Counted from the first letter of the stretch, positions 1-7,944 are shown. The stretch is 64,000 nt of DNA from Nocardia mikamii NBRC 108933 (GCF_001613505.1 NZ_BDCM01000006.1:1-64000); one strand, 5' to 3'. Notes: generated from the letters alone by a model not told the origin. Translations and numbers: made by a program.

Positions 1-336
1 GGGCTGGAGCTCAGCGAGCTGCGGCTACTCGCCGAACGACCGTTCGCGCTGGAATCCTTGGAGGCTCTGTCCACGGCGTCGCTCACCGTGACCGAACTCG
101 CCCAAACGCTGCGATGCTCCGGGCGCACGGCATCGCTGGCCCTGCGCGCCGTCGCCGCGTTCGGACTGGTGATCGGCCACGACCCCGGAAGCTGGGACAA
201 CCACTGCACCCGTCAACGCTTCACACTCACCACCCGAGGCCGGCGCGCTGTTACCGCGCTGTCGCACTTCCCGGTATGGATCGCACTGCACGAATCCGCG
301 CAGGCCCCCGGTTGCACCGATGAGGTCCTTCTGTAG
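1..336 (+). CDS. Winged-helix DNA-binding protein, C-terminal part (5' end outside window)
   Basis: The frame is open from base 1 and stops at 336, giving at least 111 residues with the N-terminus missing. A TTG at 58 could serve as an internal start, but the codons upstream read as ordinary protein, so I treat the gene as cut by the window edge. The segment TVTELAQTLRCSGRTASLAL has the helix-turn-helix spacing of a winged-helix regulator. A basic wing-like stretch (RQRFTLTTRGRRAV) follows. MarR- or ArsR-like DNA binding is likely; the target is unknown. Confidence 0.55.
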   Translation, partial: GLELSELRLLAERPFALESLEALSTASLTVTELAQTLRCSGRTASLALRAVAAFGLVIGHDPGSWDNHCTRQRFTLTTRGRRAVTALSHFPVWIALHESAQAPGCTDEVLL

Positions 337-426
337 GAGTACGCGAAAGCCGGACGGGCCGAGGAAGCAGGCGCGGTCCACGGCGCGTGCGTTGCCCAAC
401 CGCGCCTGAGCGACCATTCTTGCCAC

Positions 427-840
427 ATGGATACCGCGATCGCGATCATCATGATTGGCGCTCTCGTCGCGCTGCTCGTGGTCATGATCGTCCGATCCGA
501 ATCTCGACGTCTGCGCCAGCTGCGCGGTGACACCACCCTGGATCACGCCGCGTGGAACGCCCAGTCCGGCAACGCCCGCAGCGCCGGCCGCGCCGACACC
601 TTCAGCGCCGGGCAATGGGTAGCATTTTCGATGCTGGCCGACCAGACCCACCACCACCACGCCCCGGACGATGGGCAATCGCCGGGCTCCGGAATTCTCG
701 GCGACGACAGCAGTTACGGGGACGCCCTGACGGGCACGGCTGACAGCGATGGCGGTAGTCGGGACGGTCACCGAAACAGCGGCCTGTTCGGTGACACCGA
801 TATTCCCAACGGCGGCGACTCCCCGAACCACGCCTTCTGA
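427..840 (+). CDS. Small single-pass membrane protein, unknown function
   Basis: The frame encodes 137 residues starting at ATG. Residues 4-23 (AIAIIMIGALVALLVVMIVR) form one hydrophobic helix followed by arginines, so the rest should be cytoplasmic. From about residue 60 the chain is acidic, rich in Gly/Ser/Asp/His and probably disordered, including the run HHHH. No clear ribosome-binding site lies before the ATG. I do not recognise a family. Composition and the membrane helix argue for a real gene. Confidence 0.55.
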   Translation: MDTAIAIIMIGALVALLVVMIVRSESRRLRQLRGDTTLDHAAWNAQSGNARSAGRADTFSAGQWVAFSMLADQTHHHHAPDDGQSPGSGILGDDSSYGDALTGTADSDGGSRDGHRNSGLFGDTDIPNGGDSPNHAF

Positions 841-1584
841 CCGGCAGATCGGCGATTCGGCGAAGATCAGCGGCACGACGTAACCGGCGGTGATCACGTC
901 ATTTCCTGCACGCCAACGGCGCGATCTGTTCGACGCGACGCTGTCGGAGCGCGGGCACACCGCGTTGGCCGAGTTCGGCACCGTTGGTCGTCTCCGGCTC
1001 GCTCGACGCTGCGAGCGCCTGTACCCGATCACCGCCGGTTGCGTGCGATTCTCGATCGCATCGACGATCTCGGGCTCGAGCTGGTCGCGATCCGCAAAAC
1101 CAACGACGAACTCGCGGCAGCGAAAGCCGACACGGGGAGCAGTGAATCTTGGCGGCGGGGTACGGATCGATCAAGGCCTCGTCGGGCGACCACCAGGTCG
1201 GTTCGATCGCTGAGTACGGACATCCGCAAGCGACCAGGTGATCATCACCGATAGAGTCGCGCGACCGCTCTCAAGCTCTGCTCAGCGGCCGGGTCTCAGG
1301 ACTGACGCCCACAGCCCGCCGAGGTGGACCGCAAGGCCGGTCACCGCCCGCCGCGCACAACCTGGCGGCGAAGAACACATTTTTGACATCAGGTGTCATC
1401 AACTGTGGCGGCGATGCGGTAAAACTATTCGCGCAGACCTTCTTTCAGCTGTCGGGCCGCGACCGTGGCCAGAGACCGGGAGCAGGGGATGCGGCGGCGG
1501 GCCAGTGTGCGGTCTGCTCGCCAGGTCGGGGCACACAGACGCGTCCACGCAGGAGTGGTCACGCCGCGCAGATCTGGAGAACGA
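841..1584. other. 744-base stretch with only decayed coding remnants
   Basis: No convincing intact gene is seen. A frame from TTG 1039 gives a short coiled-coil-like segment (ILDRIDDLGLELVAIRKTND) that then runs into Arg-rich, noncoding-looking sequence, which suggests a decayed gene. Bases 1407-1520 are one copy of a repeat whose partner is at 7833-7944. Confidence 0.4.
1407..1520 (-). repeat. Copy 1 of a ~113-bp dispersed repeat (gene remnant)
   Basis: This is a direct repeat of 7833-7944, at roughly 85% identity by eye. Both share the start GGCGGCGA(T/C)GCGGTAAAAC and the end GGGCCAGTGTGCGGTCTGCT. On the - strand both spell EQTAHWPAAA, but this copy then loses frame, whereas the copy at 7.9 kb stays open to a stop. 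It therefore looks like a dead copy of a short 3' gene end. Confidence 0.7.
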
Positions 1585-1854
1585 ATGTTCACGATGGAAA
1601 CCGCCACCACATACGTCACCGGCCTCGTCGAGTCCACCGGCGCCGCTCGAGCGACCGACTTCGACATCCCCGCCATCGTGAACACCCTGCACCACCTGGT
1701 CGAGGACTGGGACTTCGACATCATCGACCGGCAAACCTTCTGGGCCGTCGTCGCCAGCAACATCCTGGCGCCGCGCAACGACACCGCGGCTCACACCGGC
1801 TCTCCGGTTGCGTCGCTGGCCCGCGTGAAAGATCCGCTACCGCTCCCCCAGTGA
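1585..1854 (+). CDS. Small acidic hypothetical protein
   Basis: The ATG at 1585 is preceded by GGAGA at 1576-1580, a good ribosome-binding site, giving 89 residues. The same frame stays open upstream to 1465, but that part overlaps the repeat and has no start with a binding site. Residues 24-63 (FDIPAIVNTLHHLVEDWDFD and onward) are a well-formed amphipathic helical region. I recognise no family. Short proteins of this kind are common in Nocardia and Rhodococcus genomes. Confidence 0.6.
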   Translation: MFTMETATTYVTGLVESTGAARATDFDIPAIVNTLHHLVEDWDFDIIDRQTFWAVVASNILAPRNDTAAHTGSPVASLARVKDPLPLPQ

Positions 1855-2023
1855 GCCCGGCGAGACGGTGGTTGCCTCACCGGTCAGCCAACGTGATCAC
1901 CGCGCCGACCGCAGCGAGCCCTGGCTACTCCCATGCAACCCGCCTTGCACCGATCAAGCGGGAGCCGTGTCAGACTGATGGAGTAATCGACGCCACAACT
2001 CATTCACCCCGGGGCCACAGCCA

Positions 2024-2314
2024 ATGCAGCCAGACGGACCGCCAGCGATCCCAACGAATTATGTCACCCGGCAGTCGACCCGGATCATCGCCAACGGCTA
2101 CCAGGACTACAGAGCCGACAGCATCTCCGAGCCGGACGGCACCTTCCCGTACCCGTTCCCCGAGCGTGACAACCCGATGCTCGAATACCTCGTCCGTAAA
2201 GCGAAGGAACTTGAGGATGAAGAAGGACATCCCCCGTACATCTGGCTGGCCGTACACGCCTGGTTCGAAGGAGCCCTGAATACTCTGGCCTTTCCGCCCG
2301 AGTCCCAGAGCTAG
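2024..2314 (+). CDS. Hypothetical protein, 96 aa
   Basis: The frame starts at ATG 2024 and encodes 96 residues. The central part is Pro/Tyr-rich (FPYPFPERDNP). It is followed by a helix, MLEYLVRKAKELEDEEG, and a Trp-containing C-terminus (YIWLAVHAWFEG). The balanced composition supports a real soluble protein. I do not recognise the family. It lies just upstream of the tRNA scar at 2.4-3.0 kb. Confidence 0.6.
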   Translation: MQPDGPPAIPTNYVTRQSTRIIANGYQDYRADSISEPDGTFPYPFPERDNPMLEYLVRKAKELEDEEGHPPYIWLAVHAWFEGALNTLAFPPESQS

Positions 2315-2404
2315 ACCACGGCACCGCATCGTTACGGGTTTGAACTCAAGCGAATCAGAATTAGGTGCCGAAATCGCGGGGTTTCCGTGGGGCTGAATTA
2401 AATA

Positions 2405-2448
2405 AAATAGGTCAGGCCCGGTCGAAGACCGGGCCTGACCTGCTATTT
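2405..2448 (-). terminator. Strong hairpin terminator of a lost tRNA gene
   Basis: Arms 2409-2423 and 2427-2441 are perfect inverted repeats (AGGTCAGGCCCGGTC, loop GAA). They are extended by AAATAG/CTATTT at 2405-2410 and 2443-2448. Read on the - strand, the hairpin lies directly after the tRNA 3' end at 2452-2483 and is followed by T/A-rich sequence, so it is that tRNA's terminator. Confidence 0.75.
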
Positions 2449-2451
2449 CAG

Positions 2452-2483
2452 TGGAGCTAAGGGGACTCGAACCCCTGACCCCC
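2452..2483 (-). tRNA. tRNA 3' fragment (tRNA-Ala-like), attachment-site scar
   Basis: On the - strand this reads as a T-arm (GGGGTTCGAGTCCCC) followed by the acceptor end TTAGCTCCA. There is no anticodon arm, D-arm or 5' acceptor strand upstream. The acceptor end and T-arm match what I know of actinobacterial tRNA-Ala(GGC), which begins GGGGCTA. Such 3' fragments are the usual footprint of integrases that target tRNA genes. A related, shorter copy lies in the opposite orientation at 28040-28069. Confidence 0.65.
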
Positions 2484-2655
2484 GCTCAGCAATTCCGGCA
2501 TCTCAGGATCATCGGCGGACCTGTCTACAACCGATAGTCAACTTCGATTCTCGGCTGACCGTCAAACCGCAAGTCGTCGCCGTCCCCTTCACGATGTCCC
2601 CCGCCGTGGCCACAACGGAGACTGGGAACACGATGGGATCAACAGACCGGCACCG

Positions 2656-2832
2656 CTAGATCGAATAGAAATCCGCGATGACCAGACGTTTTTCGGTTGC
2701 CCATGTTTTGTGTGTCCTGCCGAGGGCACGAACCTGCGACCTATCAGAATTGACCCATCCCAAAATTTCCCCAAACTTACGGCGTGACTGCCCGTGATCA
2801 TCGGTGACCTGCCATGAAAACCATGACAGCAT
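2656..2832 (-). CDS. Possible 58-aa hypothetical protein in the tRNA scar
   Basis: From ATG on the - strand (2830-2832) the frame gives 58 residues with a natural-looking composition (SRRKFGEILGWVNSDRSQVR, then ALGRTHKTWATEKRLVIADF). Trp, Phe and Lys are better represented than in spurious high-G+C frames, and the segment is more A+T-rich than its surroundings. It lies between two tRNA-end scars and may be a relic of an element once integrated here. Function is unknown. Confidence 0.35.
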   Translation of the reverse strand: MLSWFSWQVTDDHGQSRRKFGEILGWVNSDRSQVRALGRTHKTWATEKRLVIADFYSI

Positions 2833-2861
2833 AACCGCAGGTAGGGCGCACATTAGCGAAT

Positions 2862-2940
2862 CCCGGTGATTGGCCGTGAATGCGGGGAAGCCCCGAACCC
2901 GTAACAGCGGGTTCGGGGTTCGAGTCCCTGATGGCGCACA
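2862..2940 (+). repeat. tRNA-like 3' end with hairpin, copy 1 (partner at 50836-50914)
   Basis: The segment contains a perfect inverted repeat (CCCCGAACCCG / CGGGTTCGGGG), then a T-arm-like GGGTTCGAGTCCC and an acceptor-like ATGGCGCAC. A diverged copy with the same order occurs at 50836-50914, about 80% identical by eye. It reads as the 3' part of a tRNA or tRNA-like gene left by integration. Confidence 0.6.
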
Positions 2941-2946
2941 ACAACG

Positions 2947-2986
2947 AAGCCTCTGATCACGCCATTCGGCTCAGGGGCTTTTCTTC
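2947..2986 (+). terminator. Hairpin terminator after the tRNA-like scar
   Basis: AAGCCTCTGA and TCAGGGGCTT pair over 10 bp (one G-T) around a 14-base loop and are followed by TTCTTC. Lying directly after the tRNA-like end, it fits the terminator of a former tRNA transcript. Confidence 0.6.
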
Positions 2987-3096
2987 ATTCCACCGGCTGG
3001 ATCGGAACGTCACCAGCCATACAGTCTCCGCGTTCACGATGGCGACCGTGTTTCGGACGGCTGGACACGCCGGTGCGCATGGCCCACGATGTTCGC

Positions 3097-4038
3097 ATGT
3101 TGCCCACGCGCGAGGCCGATCTGTTCGAAAGTTCCAGGCCCCGCCTGGAAGCGATCGCCTATCGCTTGCTGGGCTCGGCCAGCGATGCCGAGGACGCGGT
3201 GCAGGAAACATATCTGCGCTGGCAGGCCGCCGACCGCGAGTACGTGCAGACGCCCGAGGCGTGGCTGACCAAGGTGCTCACCAATTTCTGCCTCAACCAG
3301 CTCACCACTGCTCGCGCGCGCCGGGAAACCTATGTGGGGCAATGGCTGCCGGAACCGGTGCTGGCCGGCGCCTCGATGCTGGGCCCGAGCGACACTGTGG
3401 AACAACGGGAATCGGTATCGATCGCCATGCTCACGCTCATGGAGCGGCTCACCGCCAAGGAACGCGTGGTGTATGTCCTGCGCGAGGCCTTCGGGTACCC
3501 GCACCACGAAATCGCCGAGCTGCTCGACATCACCGAAGCCAACTGCCAGCAGATCTATCGCCGCGCCAAACAGCACTTGGCCGTGGAACGGGCGCGCATC
3601 GAGGTGGACGGCGCCGCAGCCCGCCGGATCGTGGAGGAATTTCTGGCCGCGGCGGTCAGCGGCCGAACCGAGGAGCTGGTGCGGTTACTCACCGATGACG
3701 CCACCATCATCGGTGACGGCGGCGCCTTCTTCGCCTCCTTGAACAGGCCGCTCGTCGGCGCCGAACGCATCGCGACGTTCGTGCGGCTCGCCATCAAACC
3801 CACAGGCGCCAAGTGGGAGAAGCTCGGCGGCAAGCCCACGCCCTTCGCCGCGATCGTCAACGGCAGGCCCGCCCTGATCCTGGTGGCCCACGATCGCATC
3901 GTCGGCGTCGTGGTGCTGGAGGTCACCGCCGACGGCATCGCCGCCGTGCACGCCCACGTCAATCCCGACAAGCTGGCGTTCGCCAATCGCCAGTGGGCCA
4001 CATACGCACCGGGAGCACCCCTGCCCGATTTGTGGTGA
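3097..4038 (+). CDS. ECF41-family RNA polymerase sigma factor with SnoaL-like C-terminal domain
   Basis: This is an extracytoplasmic-function sigma factor of 313 residues. Region 2 (RLEAIAYRLLGSASDAEDAV) and region 4 (LTAKERVVYVLREAFGYPHH, then EIAELLDITEANCQQIYRRA) are complete. The C-terminal third is a SnoaL/NTF2-like domain. Three marks of ECF41 are visible: the linker WLPEP, a DGG(A) motif in place of DGGG(K/R), and the terminal NPDKL. In this family the C-terminal domain controls activity instead of an anti-sigma factor. GTG 3073 and ATG 3079 are alternative starts; I chose ATG 3097 because the conserved region begins 8-10 residues later. The oxidoreductase directly downstream is the usual ECF41 partner type. 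Confidence 0.85.
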   Translation: MLPTREADLFESSRPRLEAIAYRLLGSASDAEDAVQETYLRWQAADREYVQTPEAWLTKVLTNFCLNQLTTARARRETYVGQWLPEPVLAGASMLGPSDTVEQRESVSIAMLTLMERLTAKERVVYVLREAFGYPHHEIAELLDITEANCQQIYRRAKQHLAVERARIEVDGAAARRIVEEFLAAAVSGRTEELVRLLTDDATIIGDGGAFFASLNRPLVGAERIATFVRLAIKPTGAKWEKLGGKPTPFAAIVNGRPALILVAHDRIVGVVVLEVTADGIAAVHAHVNPDKLAFANRQWATYAPGAPLPDLW

Positions 4039-4120
4039 CCCACATCACACCTCTCTCCTGTCAGCATTCGTGCGGCTGTCCGGTTCAAGTTCCGAACCCA
4101 CCGAGACAGGAGGCAACACC

Positions 4121-5308
4121 ATGAAGCACCGCATCGTCGTCCTCGGAGCCGGGTACGCCGGAGCCACCGCCGCCGGCCGCCTGGCCAAGCGACTGCGCCG
4201 CGACGACGTCGAGATCACCCTGGTCAACGCCGACCCCGACTTCGTCGAACGGGTGCGCCTGCACCAGCTCGCCGTGGGGCAGGACCTGCCGGTTCGCCCA
4301 CTGCGCAAGATGTTCGCCGGCACCGGGGTCGAGGTGCGCATCGCACGGGTCGATTCGATCGACGCGGACCGCAAAACGATCGAACTGATCGGCGACCAGG
4401 GGGCGGAGACCCTCGGCTACGACACCCTCGTCTACGCACTGGGCAGCACCGTCGCCGATTTCGGCGTACCTGGTGTTGTCGAGCACGCTCACCATGTGGC
4501 AAGCAAGCAGGCCGCGCTGCGGCTGCGAGAACGCCTGAACCAACTGCGTGCGGGCGAGACCGTGCTGATCGTGGGAGGTGGCCTGACCAGCATCGAGGTT
4601 GCCACCGAGATCGCCGAGGCGCGCCCGGATTTGAAGGTCGCGATCGCCGCGCGCGGTGGCGTCGGCGACTGGCTCGACGACAAGGCGCAGCGCCACCTAC
4701 ACCTCGCGTTCGAACGTTTCGGGATCACCGTCCACGAGCACGCGGACGTCATCAGGGTCACCGAAGATGGCGTGGCTACCCGATCGGGAGCGGAGATCCG
4801 TGCGCAAACGACCGTCTGGACAGCGGGATTCGCCGTGCACCCGATCGCGGCCGCCAGCACACTCGCTGTTTCCGAGTCGGGACGGATCGTCGTGGACGCT
4901 ACCCAGCGCTCGATCTCGCATCCGGATGTGTACGCCGTCGGCGATGCCGCACACGCCGCGGGAGTGGGCGGCGCCACGTTGCGCATGGGCTGCGCCACCG
5001 CTTCCCCGATGGCCTGGCTGGGTGCCGATGCCATTGCCGCGCGGCTGAGCGGACGTACGGTTCCCGATGCCCCCATCGGCTACAACAGCCAGTGCATCAG
5101 CCTCGGTCGCCGCGATGCCATCGTGCAGAAGGTGACCAAGGAAGATCAGCCGACGTCCAAGGTCGACGTGGGCCGCAAGGCCGCCCGCGTGAAGGAGCTG
5201 ATCTGCTCGATCGCGGCGTGGTGTGTCAAGCACCCCACCCTGCTGGCGCCGAGCCGGCGGCGCCGGGTCGTCGCGACCGGCATCCAGGCTCCGGTCGCGG
5301 CTGCCTGA
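4121..5308 (+). CDS. NAD(P)/FAD-dependent oxidoreductase (NDH-2-like), ECF41 partner
   Basis: The ATG at 4121 has a strong AGGAGG at 4109, giving 395 residues. The N-terminus holds the FAD-binding Rossmann motif VLGAGYAGATAAGRL. The NAD(P)-binding motif VLIVGGGLTSIEVATEIAE comes at about residue 150. The late flavoprotein motif VYAVGDAAHA lies near residue 275. Together these give the pyridine-nucleotide-disulfide oxidoreductase fold of type II NADH dehydrogenase-like proteins; the electron acceptor cannot be told. It sits 82 bases after the ECF41 sigma gene. In that family the neighbouring oxidoreductase, epimerase or carboxymuconolactone decarboxylase is generally the regulated target. A strong terminator follows. 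Confidence 0.8.
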   Translation: MKHRIVVLGAGYAGATAAGRLAKRLRRDDVEITLVNADPDFVERVRLHQLAVGQDLPVRPLRKMFAGTGVEVRIARVDSIDADRKTIELIGDQGAETLGYDTLVYALGSTVADFGVPGVVEHAHHVASKQAALRLRERLNQLRAGETVLIVGGGLTSIEVATEIAEARPDLKVAIAARGGVGDWLDDKAQRHLHLAFERFGITVHEHADVIRVTEDGVATRSGAEIRAQTTVWTAGFAVHPIAAASTLAVSESGRIVVDATQRSISHPDVYAVGDAAHAAGVGGATLRMGCATASPMAWLGADAIAARLSGRTVPDAPIGYNSQCISLGRRDAIVQKVTKEDQPTSKVDVGRKAARVKELICSIAAWCVKHPTLLAPSRRRRVVATGIQAPVAAA

Positions 5309-5321
5309 GCGTGCCCGAAAC

Positions 5322-5363
5322 GTCGCGGTCCGCCCCACTCGGACGGGTGGGGCGGACCGCGAC
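5322..5363 (+). terminator. Bidirectional hairpin terminator
   Basis: The arms GTCGCGGTCCGCCCCAC (5322-5338) and 5347-5363 are a perfect 17-bp inverted repeat around TCGGACGG. It lies between the converging oxidoreductase (+) and methyltransferase (-) genes and can stop both. Confidence 0.75.
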
Positions 5364-5456
5364 AGCAGGCGATGCCGGGGACAGACCCGTCTACACCTCC
5401 CGAAATCCGAACTGCCACAACATTTTTCGCCGAAACCCCGAGTACCGATGTAGTGG

Positions 5457-6269
5457 TCAGAACCGGTAGCGAAGTATGCGGGTGCCTTGCCGGGACAGTG
5501 CGGTGCTGTGGCTCATGAGCCGGGTGGCCGCGCGCAGCGGCTGGGGAAAATCGGCGACTTCCGGGGCACGAGTGAGTAATTGCTCCTCGGCCGTGGTCAG
5601 GCCGGCGTGCCAGGTCTCGGGGTCGTGTGGATCGTCGAATCCTTGGGCGGCCGTGATGCCGATGGCCTTGATCGTGGGGTGGTACTTCATCGACCAGGCG
5701 GCGAAGCGAGTGTATCCGTTGATGGCGAGTTCGCCGGTGTCGAAGTGCGCGGTCAACTCCCGGGTCATCCGCTGGAAGGAGTCGCCGGGCAGGAACGGCA
5801 GCAGCCCCTCGGCGACGATCATGGCCGGCCGATCGCGAGGCAGCGGGTCGAGCCAGCCCGGCGTGGTCAGGTCGGCGCCGATGCGCAGGAACCGGTCCGG
5901 AAGGAATCGGGACCGAAGCTCGACCATGTCGGGGAAGTCGACGTCGTACCAGTCGACGCCGGCGGGCGGATTGCAGCGGAGGGCGCGGGTATCGAGTCCG
6001 CAGCCGAGATCCAGCACGACGGCGTCCGGATGGTTCGCGACGAACGTCCGGACCGCCTCGTCGAGTTGCTTGGCGCGCAGCGCGGTGCCGCAGACGAGGC
6101 TGGGCTTCAGTTCGAGCTTGGCGAAGTCGTAGTCGATCATGTCGGCGATGTCGGCGGAGCGAGTGTCGCCGAGGATCGGGTGGGCAAGCTTGGTGTCCAG
6201 AGCCCTCGCGTAGAGGGTGAGCAGCGAGGTTTCCCGGAGCGGGTCCAGGTCCAGTCGCAGGCGTTGCAC
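5457..6269 (-). CDS. Class I SAM-dependent O-methyltransferase, LCM-like family
   Basis: The frame encodes 270 residues. The SAM-binding motif VVLDLGCGLDTRALR lies near residue 95. The acidic motif YDVDFPDMVELR follows about 22 residues later. The leading RETSLLTLYARALDTKLAHP is typical of the leucine-carboxyl-methyltransferase-like family (PF04072), which includes many actinobacterial small-molecule O-methyltransferases. The substrate is unknown. It lies 9 bases downstream of the GbsR/MarR regulator on the same strand and is probably cotranscribed with it and with the hydrolase. Confidence 0.8.
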   Translation of the reverse strand: MQRLRLDLDPLRETSLLTLYARALDTKLAHPILGDTRSADIADMIDYDFAKLELKPSLVCGTALRAKQLDEAVRTFVANHPDAVVLDLGCGLDTRALRCNPPAGVDWYDVDFPDMVELRSRFLPDRFLRIGADLTTPGWLDPLPRDRPAMIVAEGLLPFLPGDSFQRMTRELTAHFDTGELAINGYTRFAAWSMKYHPTIKAIGITAAQGFDDPHDPETWHAGLTTAEEQLLTRAPEVADFPQPLRAATRLMSHSTALSRQGTRILRYRF

Positions 6270-6278
6270 AAGAAGTCC

Positions 6279-6734
6279 TTACGTTGTGGGGGGATTGCGG
6301 GCGGCGATGTCGCGGAGCCAGGTCAGCGACTGCTGGGCGGCGCGGATGCGCTCGGTGTGAGCCCCACCGCCGCCCGCGAGTTTCATGCCTTCATCGGCGA
6401 TGTCGCCGAAAGCGCCGAGGCTGTCGAGCTTGCGCTGAATCACCTTGTGCCAGGCGTCATCTTCGATGCGGTAGTAGGTGGTGCGGTCACCTGGCACGCG
6501 AACCTTGCGGACCAGACCGATGGCGGCGAGGAAACGCAGGTTCGAGGTCAGCGAAGCGCGGCTGGCCTGGATCGTCTCGGCGATCTGGCCGGCGGAGCGC
6601 TCGGGCGGGTCGCAGATCATCAGCAGACCGAGGATGCGACCGGTGATCGGTGCGAGCGCCCATTCGTCCACACAGAACGTGGCTACCCGCTCGACCCACC
6701 GCAGCACCTCGTCCTGGTTGTCCTGATCGGGCAT
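6279..6734 (-). CDS. GbsR/MarR-type transcriptional regulator
   Basis: The frame encodes 151 residues with a winged-helix DNA-binding region (AGQIAETIQASRASLTSNLR, then FLAAIGLVRKVRVPGDRTTY) and a helical C-terminus for dimerisation. The pattern, in which recognition helix ASRASLTSNL precedes a wing ending YYRIEDD, matches GbsR-like MarR relatives that control transport or small hydrolase operons. It lies between the hydrolase upstream and the methyltransferase downstream on the same strand. It is therefore a good candidate to bind the palindrome at 7743-7762 in front of the hydrolase. Confidence 0.75.
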   Translation of the reverse strand: MPDQDNQDEVLRWVERVATFCVDEWALAPITGRILGLLMICDPPERSAGQIAETIQASRASLTSNLRFLAAIGLVRKVRVPGDRTTYYRIEDDAWHKVIQRKLDSLGAFGDIADEGMKLAGGGGAHTERIRAAQQSLTWLRDIAARNPPTT

Positions 6735-6767
6735 AGCGCTCCTCCTCGGCTTACGTGCTCGGAGCCG

Positions 6768-7709
6768 TCACTGTGTCATAGCGGCAATCGACTCGCGGGT
6801 GGGCGTCGGAGTGGCGGTGGCGAGGCGGGTCTTGCGCAGGTAGCGATCGAACCACTCCACGGCCAGCGCCATCGCTTCCTCGAGGCCCGGCCCGGTGTAG
6901 AGGCCGAGGACGTCGTAGGGCAGCACCGCCAGACGTTTCGGCTCGCCCGCTCTGGCGAACGCGCTCTGCGCCTCCTCGAGCATGTGGTACGGGTCCCACC
7001 CTCCGTTGGCGATCATCAAAAGCGGGGTCGGCGCCAGTCGCTGAATCAGATCTTCCGGTGCGAAGGTGAGCAGGTGCTCGGTGGAGTCGAGTGTCTTCTC
7101 GTTGCGGTAACTGGGGAACATCTCCGTAGCCAGCTGCGGCGTGTCCCGCACAGTCTCTCCGTCGAGACTCAGATGCGGGACCCGCGCACCGGCCCCGCCC
7201 TCGTAGCGACGCTGCCAGTCCTCGTCCAGCCGATCCCGCAGCGCCTGTACACCGGCGCGGCCGGCCAACCGCTCCAGATAGCGCCACCCGTTCCACACGC
7301 TGGGGCTCTGCACCACAACACACTTCACGCGCCGGTCGAGCACCGCGGCCTGCACCGCGACCGAACCACCGACGCTGACGCCCCACAACCCGATCCGCGC
7401 CGTATCCACCTCCGGTCGGCTCTGCAGATAGGAAATCGCACTGCGGAAGTCCTCCACCTGCCGCTGCGGATAGTCCTGGCCCCGAGGTTCACCCTCGCTG
7501 GCGCCGACCGTGCGGTAGTCGATCGCCAATACCGCGAACCCGGCGCGCACGAAATGCGCCGCGAACACGGCCAACGCCTCCTTGACCATCACCCCGCTGT
7601 GCCCCAGCACCAGACCGGGAACCGGGGCGTCCGCCTCCGGCACATACAGGTCACCGGCACACGAGGTACCGAGACTGTTGAACTTCACCTGCTGCGGATG
7701 CGGAGTCAT
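6768..7709 (-). CDS. Alpha/beta hydrolase (dienelactone hydrolase / S15 peptidase-like)
   Basis: The frame encodes 313 residues from ATG 7709, which has AAGG at a proper distance. GTG 7718 is a possible but worse-spaced start. The nucleophile elbow GLWGVSVGGSVAV gives the catalytic serine. The oxyanion region GLVLGHSGVMVKEALAVFA and AIDYRTVGASEGEPRGQDYP are typical of the family. An acid in the SPSVWNG or GWDPYHM segments and a late His would complete the triad. The substrate is unknown. It is the first gene of a - strand group hydrolase-regulator-methyltransferase. Confidence 0.75.
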   Translation of the reverse strand: MTPHPQQVKFNSLGTSCAGDLYVPEADAPVPGLVLGHSGVMVKEALAVFAAHFVRAGFAVLAIDYRTVGASEGEPRGQDYPQRQVEDFRSAISYLQSRPEVDTARIGLWGVSVGGSVAVQAAVLDRRVKCVVVQSPSVWNGWRYLERLAGRAGVQALRDRLDEDWQRRYEGGAGARVPHLSLDGETVRDTPQLATEMFPSYRNEKTLDSTEHLLTFAPEDLIQRLAPTPLLMIANGGWDPYHMLEEAQSAFARAGEPKRLAVLPYDVLGLYTGPGLEEAMALAVEWFDRYLRKTRLATATPTPTRESIAAMTQ

Positions 7710-7742
7710 CACCGCCACCTTTCCTTCGTAACGAAGCTAGCC

Positions 7743-7778
7743 ATTTCAGTGTTGACTGAAATGACTAGCTAAGTCAAC
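7743..7778 (-). promoter_or_regulatory. Overlapping palindromic operators upstream of the hydrolase
   Basis: ATTTCAGT-GTTG-ACTGAAAT (7743-7762) is a perfect 8-bp inverted repeat. It overlaps a second, GTTGACT...AGTCAAC (7751-7757 and 7772-7778). On the - strand TTGACT at 7777-7772 can serve as a -35 element. The nearest candidate regulator is the GbsR/MarR protein of the same operon. Confidence 0.6.
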
Positions 7779-7832
7779 CGTGCCCTCGGTAACTCCGCGC
7801 TATCGGACCGCCGGTACCTCGCCGCACGATCC

Positions 7833-7944
7833 GGCGGCGACGCGGTAAAACTATCGGCGCAGAACTTCTTTCAGCTGGCGAGCCGCGACGGTGGCCGGCG
7901 GCTGGGGCAGGAACGCGGCGGCGGGCCAGTGTGCGGTCTGCTCG
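7833..7944 (-). repeat. Copy 2 of the ~113-bp dispersed repeat
   Basis: This is the direct-repeat partner of 1407-1520. In this copy the - strand frame is intact to a TAG at 7851-7853 and ends ATVAARQLKEVLRR. The frame begins at a TTG (7995-7997) and gives only 48 residues, so it is either a very short protein or the 3' end of a lost gene. Confidence 0.65.

Noticed and set aside
890..1213. A 107-codon frame after the small membrane protein
   Set aside because: Composition changes part-way to Arg/Ser-rich nonsense, with no start signal; at most a decayed gene.
5580..7772. A 730-codon + strand frame over the methyltransferase-regulator-hydrolase group
   Set aside because: Arg/Gly/Val-rich antisense shadow; the three - strand genes have clear motifs.
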